Assembly (NCBI GenBank): GCA_034406715.1
Contig: CP137868.1
Coordinates: 1,054,001-1,118,000, forward strand
DNA: 64,000 nt
Source: Rhodotorula mucilaginosa
Taxonomy: Eukaryota > Basidiomycota > Microbotryomycetes > Sporidiobolales > Sporidiobolaceae
Direction: 5' to 3'
Every line of letters begins with the position of its first letter. Position 1 is the first letter of the stretch. Made by a program: the position numbers and the translations under genes. Shown here in pieces: positions 43,201-53,804 of this stretch. Below the pieces are notes generated by a model, which was not told where the DNA came from, searched no databases, and worked only from the letters and a program-made list of their open reading frames with translations.

Positions 43201-44603
43201 GGCAAATCTCCGATTCCTGCGAAAATGCAAGGTTTTGTATTGGAAAGTCAAGGTCAGCGAAAAATTGTGATCCAGACTGGGGAACGCGTTGCTGCGGCTT
43301 GTCGTCCTCCTGCCAATCTCGTCCTTGACCTCGACACTGCCGGCAGCAGATGGCCTGTCTAGGGCGTCTACCTGACCACCTCTGATGACCCTGGCTGCCC
43401 CCGCCTCGCCGCCCTCGCACACACACGCATCGTCTCGCCTCGCCCGCTCCTCCGACCCGGACCAACCCCCGCTGCACCCTCCCTCGACTGCCGCTACGCC
43501 AGAGCGCAGGCCAAATGACTATGCACAGAGGGCAGGGGAGGGAAGGACGGGACGGCGACCACCCTGCAACTCGGCTCTACCCTTCAGGTGGATCTCGCGA
43601 ACGAGGTTCAGAAGAAGGATGAGGAGAGCGGGACAGAGGTGCGATTGCAACGTTGTGGGTTCTTTTTCGCTCGGACAACCAGGAACCGCCCCTGCCTGCC
43701 CGCCTGGCGAGCCCACGGCAAGATGAAATAGAAACGTCTCGGGTTCTTGTTCTCCGCCCTGCTGCCCCTTCTTCTGCTGCTCCGCCCTGGTCGTGCTCGG
43801 AAGCTGGAGCGGGTTGCGAGGGCCTCTGCCGACTACATCCCGCAAGCGAGTCGATAGCAAAACTTTGTCGCCGTGGTCGAACAAGCAACGGGACGACCGG
43901 GGTCGTTTCCGAACAGCGATCGAAGGCGGAAAAGGAAATGCACTCACTCCGAGTTGAGCCCATGCCCATCTGCTCGCACATGTCGCACGAGTAGGCTTCG
44001 ATCTGGGCCGCCGTCTCTGCGGTCAAGCCGACGCAGCTAAAGTGGAACCTGCAGAGAGGAGGGGGGGCAAGTGAGCCGAGTCAGCACTGTTGTTTGGGCA
44101 GTGGATCTTGTAGCAGTGTCCGGGCGGGAAGGAGAGGAACTCACCAATTGCTGCAGTGTTCGCACTGGATCATGGGTTGCTCGCCCGTGTCGTAGCCGAG
44201 GCAGACGCAGTCTGTTTGTCCGACGGAGAAGTCGTCGTCAGCCTCAGCCCCCACTCTGTTCGCGGGGTGCTGCAACACACTCACAGAGAGTCATATCTTG
44301 TTCCTGCTCCTCTTCGTCTTCGTCTTCCTGTTCCTGTTCTGCTGGGCCAGGTGCGGGTGCGAGCGGGTCTGCTGCGAGCCCTTGCTCCTTGGCGACGGCC
44401 TGCTTGCCGCGTGCGTTCTGGGCCTTGCCCTTGCGTTTTACGGGAGCACTCCTGCTCGTAGTAGTAGTAGCAGCACTGGCAGCGGCGGCGGCGTGGTTGG
44501 CGGGGGCGCGGCGTCGCTCGTGCGAGATGGACGACATGAGCTGGCGCGACTCGACCGAGTCGAGGACGCGCGCGGTCGGTTTGCGGATGCGACCACCGAC
44601 CAT
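40224..44603 (-). CDS. BYE1: BYE1-like transcription elongation factor: PHD finger, TFIIS central domain, SPOC domain
   Basis: Nuclear protein that in yeast binds H3K4me3 and RNA polymerase II. N-terminus from ATG 44601-44603. The PHD finger is built from three exons: YCVCLGYDTG, MIQCEHCSNW|FHFSCVGL, IEAYSCDMCEQMG (C4HC3 complete). A 730-base intron (43218-43947) joins STR|RIGDLPSYIAPA, followed by an acidic/basic linker, then the TFIIS-M domain (VRKQLTSIFSSI, KYASKFRSLHFNLKSNAYLR, INLSAEDLQTPELRAMAE). A low-complexity linker leads to SPOC (VWAGDLMVPEEGGFPAFGVQ, AVKYLVECSLAPTRELVITA, RVGVVQPGRDFARIVKDIYI). The C-terminus is Pro/Gly/Tyr-rich (SPPYGGSPPYGGS). About 1,080 residues. A 78-base stop-free intron lies at 42798-42875. 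Alternative: two genes split inside the long intron; the phase match argues for one. Confidence 0.85.
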
Positions 44604-44844
44604 GGTCAGCTGCTTTCGACTGGCAACAGCTCCGAGTTCTCCGAGTGTCGAAAGCGAGCGAGAGAGAGAGGCGAGTGCGGCTTCAGCGCGAGACGAGCAG
44701 CTCGACTGAGTCGCCGAAACGTCTTCTGCTCTCGCTCAAACGTACACGCGTGCAGCGTTTCAGCCTCGGACTAGACTCGCACAAGCAACCATCCCTTCGC
44801 CACTCCCGCCCGCCCGTCCGAGTCACCGCCGCCTCAGAGTCGAG
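44604..44844. promoter_or_regulatory. Divergent promoter, BYE1-like / mitochondrial uS4
   Basis: 241 bases between outward-facing start codons. A short GAGA run (GAGAGAGAGAG, about 44660) is the only simple element seen. Confidence 0.5.
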
Positions 44845-46064
44845 ATGGGTCATGTTCCGGCCAACCCGACCAGCATCCTCAAGTGCCTCCCGCGCATGGT
44901 CAGTCTCGCCGAGCAGACTCTGGCCTGGGCAATAGAAGCTGAACATGTACTGGCACGCCTGCAGAGCTGGAGCCCCGCCAACCTCTACAACCTGTACCAG
45001 CGCACGTACGGACCGCAGTCGAACGAGACCCGCTTCACGAAATCGTCCTTCACCCTCTTCCAGCAGAAATGGAAGGCCAAGCAACTCGTCCGAGCCTACC
45101 ACGGCGACATCCTCATCGAGACAAAGTTCAAGCGCCACTACTTGCCCGACGAGTTGCCCCCCATCGTCGGCACCAACCCGGGCGACTTGCCCGTCCCGCT
45201 CGCGTCCCTCATGTTTGCCGAGGTCGAGAAGCGCATCGACACGGTCGTCTTCAGGTGCTGCTTTGCCGACTCGATCTACAAGGCCCGCCAGATGGTCCTC
45301 CACGGTAAAGTCCAACTCAACGGACGCACCGTCAGTCTCTCTCTCTCTCTCCTTTGCACTCGTTGACGGTGCCAAGCAAGCCCCCGCATGCTGACCCTCC
45401 ACCACATACACTCTCCTTGGATGATCGACCCAAAGATGACCGACCCGAATCGGAAGCTCCAACCGGGAGACTTGATCTCGGTTGACCCGACCGCCGTCGT
45501 CACCCTGCAACGACCACGGGAATCTCCCGCATCCAGCTCTGCGTCCTCTTCCGATGCCGCAGCAGCGGAACCTACCACCTCCGAAGCAGCAACAACCACC
45601 GCCGAGTCTGCACCCGAATCGGAATCCAGTACCCCTCCCCCTCCTTCTCCCTCAGCAGGCGCCCGACCACTCCCCTTCCACCTGCCCGATTACGCCGCCC
45701 CGTTCTTGTTCATCCCGCCTTACATCGAACCGAGCTTCCAGACTTGCTCGGCCGTCTACTTGAGGCATCCGACGGCGCGACCGGGCGTGAGCGAGATCCC
45801 GTCGCCGTACGAGGCGGATGGCGAAGTGATGCGGCTAGCATGGGTACGTCGGTCGCGCCTTCCCTTCCACTCCACTTGCAGTACTTCCCGCGTCCAAGTA
45901 CTCTTTTACGAGTCTATCGGCGGGGAATCACTCTTGAAGAGGAAAGTGAACGCGCCCTGACCCATCTTTTCACCTCGTGCGCACAGGAGTACTACCTCGG
46001 CATGGGACGCAAGGGCGACGTCAAGAAGAGCCAGAAGACTCGTGGTCAGCGTCTTGGAGCTTGA
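44845..46064 (+). CDS. NAM9: Mitochondrial small-subunit ribosomal protein uS4m (NAM9)
   Basis: S4-domain rRNA-binding protein of the mitochondrial ribosome. MGHVPANPTSILKCLPRM joins across a 66-base intron (44899-44964) to SWSPANLYNLYQRTYG; without splicing, a 22-residue insert would interrupt the Nam9-type core. Then FTLFQQKWKAKQLVRAYHGD, matching the yeast QQKWTAKQxTRAYHG motif; VEKRIDTVVFRCCFADSIYK; and ARQMVLHGKVQLNGRT, the S4 fold. KLQPGDLISVDP completes it. A Ser/Ala/Thr-rich insert (about 45510-45660) precedes the C-terminus (PFLFIPPYIEPSFQTCSAVY, YYLGMGRKGDVKKSQKTRG) typical of fungal uS4m. Stop 46062-46064. The exon starting near 45437 (MTDPNRK) was placed by phase. Confidence 0.88.
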
Positions 46065-46486
46065 GAGCAGCTTTGCGTCAAGCTCGTCGCCAGGGGGCAA
46101 GGCTGTGGAAGGGGAATCCACTGCTCGGGGGCTGCCGGAGGGAAAGGCTCTTTGCATCGTTCAACTTGGGGGTCTGATGTCGTTCGCAACTCGCACAATC
46201 CATCTTGTATACCAAGCACAATGTGTTCAAGGCTCTTGTTTCGAGTGATGAAAGTTACAAGTCGAGGGCTCAAGTCGAGGGCTCTCCCCGTAATCACAGC
46301 CCACCAGAGCCGTTGTCTCGTCGTTGTCTCGGAGCAGCTCGAGTCTCGCAGCGCATCCGTACAGCACGCCCCGCTCTCGTCTCTCGGCGAAGCGGCCGGG
46401 AACCTGTCCCCATCTCGCGCAACTCGACCAGCGAACCTCACACGGCCAAACGACATCAACGGAGAGTAGAGTAGAAAAGGCTCGCT
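46065..46486 (+). promoter_or_regulatory. Upstream region of the SNF5/SFH1 gene
   Basis: 422 bases from the uS4m stop to the SNF5-family start. It includes a 13-base direct repeat (AAGTCGAGGGCTC twice, about 46258-46283). Otherwise nothing recognised. Confidence 0.4.
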
Positions 46487-48319
46487 ATGGCTCAGCAAGG
46501 CTACGGCGGACAGGGCTACCCAGGCGCTCAACTCGGCGCCGCGAGCGGGTCCGGTTCGACCACGCCTGCGTCTGGTGCGACTCGATCAGGACGCGTCGTC
46601 AAGCCCGTCAAGCCGTACACTGCGCCCGTCCAGCCCGCCCGCGGTAGTGCATCTCGGATGATGCAGGGCGGCGGGCGTTCTTCGGGCGCAGGTGGGTACG
46701 CGATCGCTGCCGCTGGTCCGACTGGACCTCCTCCGCCGCCGCAACGACACCCGCTCGCGCTCACGCTCAGTGCCGTACCGCCCATGACTCGCATCACCGG
46801 ACCGGGCAACGAAGCGAAACAGGCCATGTTTACCACGTACCCGGCCAGGATGCGGTTGGGCATGTCGACCCTCATGCAGCCGAACGCGTTCGCGGCGGCG
46901 CCCGCCTCGGCGGGGGTGACTTCGAATGGGACGCCCGTTGGTGGTGGTGCGGGGGGAGCTTCAGGAACGGGAGGAGCCAACACACCCGTGGTACCGGGGA
47001 AACGGCAACGGACTACGATCAACTATGCCGATTTCGAAAACCTCGACGATTTGCTCGATGGAGACGAGGACGACGAGAACCACGGCAACAACAACGCGAT
47101 GCAGCAGACGGGACGGGCGAGACGCGGACAGAGTTCAACACCTGCCGCGCAGCAAGGCCGGGGCAAAGTCGCGGCGACGGCGACGCCGGCTGCACCCCCG
47201 AAACCAGAGTACTGGGGGGACGGCAAGAGCTACCTCGGTGCGCTGCCGCCGGGCAACCTCGTCCAGGTTCAGCCCGTCAAGACGACCAAGCATCTCGCAT
47301 TGTGAGGAACGAGGTCTCTCTTTCTCGAAGAGTTTGTCTGCAGTCTGTTGACATTCCTCTCGTCCACAAAACCGGCGTTCTCTCGCAGTACGGAAGATCA
47401 GCTGGAAGAGCATGCAGAACGGAGAGGCGCGCTCGTTCCGGTCTCGATTGATCTCGACGTCGACACGTTCAAGATCCGAGATACCTTTGTCTGGAACGTG
47501 CAAGGTGCGTTTCGCGTGGACTTTCGAAGACGAGGCTTCCGGAACTGACGACAATTCCGCACAGAAAAACTCATCACGCCCGCCGCGTTCGCCCGCGTGT
47601 TTTGCGACGACCTCGACATCGATCATGTGCCCTATGCCAAGCTCGTCGAGCAGCAGATCACGCAGCAAGTGCATGAACAGACAGGGGTCGCGCTGTACCC
47701 GTTGTTGAGCGAGGAGGAGGAAGCCGAGCACATCGAGAAGGACTGGCGCGTGGTGATCAATGTGAGTGAGATTGCGACTCCATGTGTCGGACGTCCCCCT
47801 TAACGTGTGCGTATCCTCGCCCTTGCAGTTGGATGTCCAGATCGGCACGCTGCATCTGACCGACCGCTTTGACTGGGACTTGTCGTCGTCCCTGACGCCC
47901 GAACTCTTCGCCACGACCCTCGCCCGCGACCTCTCCTTGTCGTCGAACGCCGCGCCCCTGATCGCCGCCGCCGTGCACGAGGAGCTGTTCCGGATCAAGC
48001 GGAGCTTTTACGAACTCGGGTTGCTCACGGCCGACGAGACGCTGCGCGCGCGGAGGGGACCGAAACCGCTCGAGGGTGCGTGGCGGGAGTGGAACGAAGC
48101 GAACAATTATGGGCCGGAAGTGAAGCGGATGACGCTCGACGAGCTGGATCGCGTCGAGCATGAGCGGGAACGGGCAGCACGGTGAGTCGTCTCTTTTCGG
48201 ATCCCTTTTTGTTGCTCGCGGGTTCGGACAGATTCTGATGACTTTCGTATTTGAATGACAGACGGGCGAAGAAGGACCGGATTGGGGCGGTACGGGTGGC
48301 ACAGCGGCCACGGCGGTAG
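46487..48319 (+). CDS. SFH1: SNF5/SFH1 (SMARCB1) chromatin-remodelling subunit
   Basis: Core subunit of SWI/SNF or RSC. The N-terminal half is Gly/Ala/Pro-rich but includes the family motif TTYPARMRLGMSTLMQP and a KRQRTTINYADFENLDDLLD box as in Sfh1. After CATT|GTGAGG, exon 2 begins TEDQLEEHAERRGALVPVSI, the first SNF5 repeat, then LDVDTFKIRDTFVWNV, YAKLVEQQITQQV, DWRVVINLDVQIGTLHLTDRFDWDL (the classic repeat 1/2 hinge) and APLIAAAVHEELFRIKRSFYELG. C-terminal basic tail RAKKDRIGAVRV ends at TAG 48317-48319. About 510 residues, five exons. SFH1 is favoured over SNF5 by the N-terminal boxes; a single basidiomycete gene may serve both complexes. Confidence 0.9.
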
Positions 48320-48683
48320 CTTTCTCCCTCTGCAAGGATTACCGCTCCAGCAGCTTTCCTCCAGTTTTCGTCTCTCGGAAAGACCCTCGCATGTTTGCAG
48401 ATCAATGCAGACGTTGTCCCCTTTTCACGCATATGTGGCTCAATCTGTCTGGTCCGTTCGTTTCTGTAGCCGGCGCAGAATTTGCATCTGCGCTGTTCGG
48501 AGCGATCGAAGCGTCGGCCCGCGGACCGACATGCGAGCAGCTTCGGCTCAAAAACTTCATCAAGGACCGGCTCACTCTCTCGCTGTTCGCCGTTGTGTAC
48601 GCAGCTACGCTGAGGTTTCTCGAGCTATCCACCTGTCGCTAGAGTCCGTCCAGCTGCGGCAGGGGCTTGCTCTACCCGGCATC
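48320..48683 (+). promoter_or_regulatory. Upstream region of the MFS sugar transporter
   Basis: 364 bases between the SNF5/SFH1 stop and the transporter start. Only short open frames; no RNA gene or repeat. Presumed promoter. Confidence 0.4.
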
Positions 48684-51171
48684 ATGAACCTCTCGCTTGC
48701 GGGCCTCCACCGGCCATCAAAGTATACGATGCGCGTGTTCAGGACGACTCTCTTTGTCTCGCTGGCAGCCGGACTATTCGGGTGAGTGGCCCAGAGCGGG
48801 CTTATCGCAGCAGAGAGGGACTTTCGCGCTGACCAGCGCGCTACATTCAGGTTCGACACAGGCAGGTGAGCGAAAATTCACCGGCCGTCGTTCAGCTGGT
48901 GACCGTGCGCACCTGGGACTCAATCCTTCTGCCTTTGAAATGCAGCATCGGTGCTATCACAGAGATGCAGACGTTCAAGGACGAATTCGGCGAGCTTACG
49001 TCGCTCGTCCGCGGTCTCGTCGTCTCGGTGAATTCTGCTTCCCACGTCTTCCCTTTCTCCGGACTGCTTCACTGACGGTCAACTTGCCCGCGAAAAAGAT
49101 CATTCTCGTACCTTCGGCCTTGACCGGTATGCTTGCAGGGAATGTTAGCGACAAGATCTCGCGCAAACGGGCCATTGGACTCGGAGCCGCCATCTTTGGC
49201 GTTGGTTCCGCATTGAGCGCAGGCGCAAAGAAGTCGCTGGCTATGCTCATCGTCGGGCGCTGCGTCGCGGGCGCTGGCGAGGGCCTCTTCCTCGGATGCC
49301 TGTGCGTCGCCCTCTTCCAACTATTTCGCCGAAGATGACCCGCTGAAAGTCCGCGTCTTTGCTCAGCGGAGTGTACTTGACGGAGATTTCGCCGAGGCAC
49401 CTCCGGTCGCAGATGATTCTTCTCCAACAGATATTCTGCACTGGTGCCATCGCGACGGCGTTCTTTGTGTGCTACGGAACCGTCAACATCCCCAACTCGA
49501 TGGGGTGGCGCCTCCCGTTCATCATCCAGACCATTACTGCGATCGTCGTCGCCTGCGGCGCACCGTTCCTGCCGTACTCGGCACGGTGGTTGTTGTCCAA
49601 AGGCCGGCGCGAGGAAGCGTTGCATGTCCTCGACCGGCTCGTTGGACCGGAGAATGCCCACAACGCCGACGAACGGCGCGAACTGCTCGCCACGCCTGCA
49701 GCTGCGAACAAGAACATGTCGCAACTCGAGGCTCTGCGCGATATCTGGAGACCGGGCGTCCGCGGTCGGACCATCCTCGGGTGAGCCATCTCATGCAAAC
49801 TTCGTCGGAGCCCACCTTTTGGGCGCTACATTTACGGAACACTGATGCTCATACCCTCGCTGTAGTATCGCCCTGAACGTCTTCCAGCAACTCAGTGGAA
49901 TCGACTTCGTGAGTTGCCTTCCCGGCCCGCCACCCCATCGCCCGCGCCGCTCGCCAGCATGCTGTCAACAAGGGTGCTAACATCGATTCCTGCCAAAGGT
50001 CCTCTTCTACGCTCCTCTTCTCTTCACTCAAGCCGGACTCGTACGTGCTCGCCAGAACTCGTCCTCCTTTCCGCCGCGCGCACGAGCTGACAACGGCAAA
50101 CGGTTTTCAGGATCCGAGCACCTCTTCCTTCATCGCTTCCGGCTGCACCGGTCTCGTCCTCCTCGTGTGCACAGTCTGCGGAACGTTCTACATCGACCGA
50201 GTCGGACGACGCAAGATCTGGCTCGTTGGCGGCACGGCGACCGCATTCTGCCATTTCGTACGCTCCCCGAATCGCACATTGCGCCGGCGCTCATTCGCTG
50301 ATCTGGACGCTTACGATTGCTGCTCTCACAGGTCCTTGCACTGCTCTATGCGACTGGCGCCGCTCGTGGCAACGTCGGCAAGTACGTCGTCATCGTCTTT
50401 ATCGAGCTCTTCGCAGTTAGCTTCGTTCTGAGCTGGAGTTTGGTCACCAAGTTGTACGTGTATCTGTATTCCTGGTCTCCTGGTATGGAGGAGAGTCTGA
50501 CGCGCTTTTGCTTTTGCTGCGTCTGCCGAACAGGTACGCGGCCGAGATTCAGCCAACGCGAACCCGCGCAGCCGCAGCTTCAACCGGACAGGTTCGCGAT
50601 TCCTTCTCCCCCTTGCAACCGTTAAATACCAACGGGGCTAACTTTCGGTCTAACAGGGCTTGAACCAACTCGCCAACTTTGCCGTCGCCGTTTCGGGCCC
50701 GGCTTTCCTCGAGGCTTCAAGCTTTGGTCCTTACCTGATGTTAGTTCTCTGACTTCGCCGCTTCTGTCACAGCACGCGCTCACACGCTCTGGTGACGCAG
50801 GTACGGCGGTTTTACCGCTCTTGGCGTGATCTTTGCGATCTTTTTCATGCCTGAAGTCTTGGGCAAGACATTGGAGAGGTATGTCGGCAACTTTGCGCCG
50901 ACTGGCAAATCGCCTTCTCCCTGGCCGCACCGCTAGCACCGGAGCTGACACCGACGCCACCTACAGCATCGACAGCACGTTCCAAGGCTCGCCGGTCGCC
51001 GTCTCGTGGCCGAAAGTCTTCACCTCGGCGCGGCTCACCGAAGTCCGGCAGCGCAAGAACAGCCGGTCGCAGTCGACGACTCTGCCGGGCGAGACGCGCG
51101 ACGAGATCCGCGCGCACATTGCGATGCAGACCATCGGCGAGGACGACAACGCCGTGAGCGACGACGATTAG
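48684..51171 (+). CDS. MFS sugar transporter (SP family, lactose/quinate permease-like)
   Basis: Plasma-membrane sugar/polyol:H+ symporter type, 12 helices, about 540 residues from roughly twelve exons. Start ATG 48684 (MNLSLAGLHRPSKYTMRVFR). The motif GFDTGSIGAITEM is made by joining CTATTCGG to a 15-nt exon (48851-48865) and then C ATC GGT. Others: SLVRGLVVS|IILVPSALTGML, GNVSDKISRKRA (loop 2-3 GR-type motif), IVGRCVAGAGEGLFLG, VYLTEISPRHLRSQ, FLPYSARWLLSKGRREEAL (the PESPRWL box as PYSARWL), IALNVFQQLSGIDF, DRVGRRKIWLVGG, KLYAAEIQPTRTRA, GLNQLANFAVA and FFMPEVLGKTLE (PETKG box). The tail is basic then acidic. The PYSARWL form points to the lactose-permease/quinate branch; substrate not predictable. 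Confidence 0.88.
48851..48865 (+). other. 15-nt microexon in the MFS transporter gene
   Basis: ACATTCAG|15 nt|GTGAGC. It encodes the end of Gly then F-D-T-G-S (last base from the next exon), restoring the conserved GFDTGSI motif of helix 1 in SP-family transporters. Confidence 0.85.
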
Positions 51172-51569
51172 GTCCTAGCCTGGCTCAAAACCGGGGACCG
51201 CCGCCGTAGACTGGTGCAAGCCTGCGCACCCTTTTCCCGTTCTCCTTTAGACGACTTCGATATAATCCTTTGTAGACCTTATACAGCTTCACTCTAGATC
51301 TGACTGCTACAGTACCCCTTAATATGCACGTTTATGGGCGCATCAACCCGCGGACGGCGGAATAGAAAAGCTGGATTGATCGACACCAGTCGAACTCGCC
51401 TCCTGACGCGTAACTATAGCGCAGGCTTGACTAGCTCATAGCAGTACTAGACACCGCACGTACCTGCTCGCCTGTACCTGCTCATCGCTGTTGTCGCCGT
51501 CTCAGCAGCACTCGACCACCGCGCCTCTCTCGCCGCTTTTTCACCAAAGTCGACACTTCTCGCTCCAAG
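51172..51569 (+). promoter_or_regulatory. Upstream region of the seryl-tRNA synthetase gene
   Basis: 398 bases between the transporter stop and the SerRS start. AT-richer at 51255-51330 (TATACAGC, TTAATATGCACG). No gene or tRNA recognised. Confidence 0.4.
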
Positions 51570-53524
51570 ATGGGAATCGATCTCCAGCTCCTCCAGAACG
51601 ACAAGGGCGGCGACTTTGAGGGCGTCTGCGCCTCGCAGAAGAAGCGGTTCGCGCCCGAAGAGCTTGCTCACGAGGTGCTCGCGCTCTACAAGGAGTGGAC
51701 AAAGAGTGAGCATACGCAGCTGCGGCTGCGAGGGGATTGACAATGCTACAGACTCTGATCCAGCGACTCTGCTTGCAGCCCAGTTCGAGGCGCAGCAGCT
51801 CCGGAAGCAGGTCAACGCCCTCCAGAAGGATCTCGGAAAATGCATGAGGGTGCGTTGAGGAGCACGCCCAACGAGGACGAGGACAGCAGGATTGACTTGA
51901 CGATTTCCTTTGGCACGCGCAGGAGAAGAACATGGAGGAGGCCGACAAGCTCAAGGCGCAAAAGGCCGACCTCGACAAGGAGATTGCCGCTCTCGGGGCC
52001 AAGGCGCAGGAGCAGGAAATCGTCATGCGCAAAAAGGCCAACACGATCGGCAACATCGTTCACGAGAGCGTCCCTATTAGCGACAACGAGGTGCGTCGCC
52101 GTGCACCCCGGCAGGCGCAAACGGCGAGAGCTGATCGGTGTGCCCCTCCGCGCCCGCAGGACAACAACAAAGTCATCCGGACATTCTACCCCAAGGACCC
52201 GAACGGCGACTCTGCCCCTCCCGTCAAGGGCGGCGCCTTGACCATGAAGGAGGGCATCCTGTCTCACCACGAGGTCATGTACCGACTCGGCATGCTCGAG
52301 ATGGAGCGGGGTGCGTTCGCTCTTTCGCTCTCGGCCCGAGAGGTTGTGGCATGCTCACACGTCCGCCCGCAGGTACCAAGGTCGCCGGCCACCGTGGCTA
52401 CTACCTCATGGACGTCGGAGTCGACCTGAACCAGGCTTTGATCTCGTACGGTCTCTCCTTCCTCCGTTCCAAGGAGTACAAGAAGGTGCAGCCGCCGTTC
52501 TTCATGAACAAGGCCATGATGGGCAAGACGGCACAGCTTGAAGAGTTTGACGAGGCTCTGTACAAGGTGCGCTAGCATGGGCGTCACTCGCTCGTCGGTT
52601 GTCGGGACATCAGCCGAACTTACCTTCTACTCTTTCGTATTTGCTAGCTCGAGGGCTCCAACGAGGACACCGAGAAGTACCTCATCGCCACTTCGGAGCA
52701 GCCCATCTCTGCCATGCACGCCGACGAGTGGTTCGACCAGCCGAACGAGCAGCTCCCGATCAAGTACGCCGGCTACTCGACCTGCTTCCGCAAGGAGGCC
52801 GGCTCCTCCGGCCGCGACGTGCTCGGTTGCTTCCGTGTCCACCAGTTCGAAAAGGTCGAGCAGGTAAGGCTCTCATGCGATGATTTCTGCGACAAGCGAG
52901 AGCTCACGGCTGAATCTTGATTTTTTTTTTTTTTCCCTGCCAGTTCTGCATCACCGACCCCTCCTCCTCCTGGGAGATGTTTGACCAGATGATTGCCAAC
53001 TCGGAAGAGTTCTACCAGTCTCTCGGTCTGCCGTACCAGCTCATCTCGATCGTCTCGGGCGCGCTCAACAACGCCGCCGCGAAGAAGTACGACCTCGAGG
53101 CATGGTTCCCGCACCAGGGCGAGTACAAGGAGCTCGTCTCGGTGTCCAACTGCACCGACTACCGTGAGTCCCGCACCGTGGTTCGCTCCCTAATCACGAG
53201 TGCGCTGATCTCGATTTTTGCTGGGCTGCAGAGTCTCGGTCCCTCGAGGTCCGATGCGGTGTCAAGAAGCAGGGCGACACCCGCAAGGTTTACGTCCACA
53301 TGCTGAACGGCACCCTCTGCGCCACCGAGCGTGCGCTCTGCTGCATCGTCGAGAACTATCAGACCCCCGAGGTGAGCTACCGCCCCTGACCGCACTTGCC
53401 GCTCGATCGATCCCCTTTCGCTGACATACCGGTCGCGATCTAGGGTGTCATCGTTCCGGAGCCGCTTCGCAAGTACATGGACGGCGTCGAGTTCCTCCCG
53501 TACGTTCGCGAGCTCAAGAAGTAG
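51570..53524 (+). CDS. SES1: Cytosolic seryl-tRNA synthetase
   Basis: Charges tRNA-Ser with serine. Class II enzyme, about 455 residues, ~10 exons. N-terminal tRNA-binding coiled coil ([50 protein letters not shown]). Class II motif 1 region ([33 protein letters not shown]); serine-binding [14 protein letters not shown]; motif 2 [19 protein letters not shown] with [15 protein letters not shown]; motif 3 [20 protein letters not shown]. It ends [11 protein letters not shown] at TAG 53522-53524, without the eukaryotic basic extension seen in animals. One intron carries a 15-base T run just before its CTGCCAG acceptor (52921-52935). Confidence 0.95.
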
Positions 53525-53804
53525 GCGTCACGTCTCTCTCGCCGGGTTTCAGGGGTTTCTTTTCCGGAAGGGGAACAAAGTGCCACGCGCAGGCAATATT
53601 AGAGAGCTTGCAATCGGCTGTATTCATGCTCTCTCGAGGGTTCTGTTGCGGTATGAGAGAGTCAAGAAGAGGATGTGAATTGCGCAAGATCAATGGGACT
53701 GCAGCATAACAATGCGATCAAGATGGAACGATGAACAGGAAGGGGCATGAAAGAAACTCGCTACAGATGAAAGGGGAGGTTATCGGTGACGGCGCCGACT
53801 CGAC

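Noticed and set aside
43385-43940. Open frames on both strands inside the long BYE1 intron
   Set aside because: No family resemblance, biased composition and no splice-compatible start; kept only as a reason to look at the long intron.
52921-52935. Poly-T run as a Pol III terminator or retroposed tail
   Set aside because: It lies in a SerRS intron directly before the CTGCCAG acceptor and is simply its polypyrimidine tract; no A/B boxes upstream.
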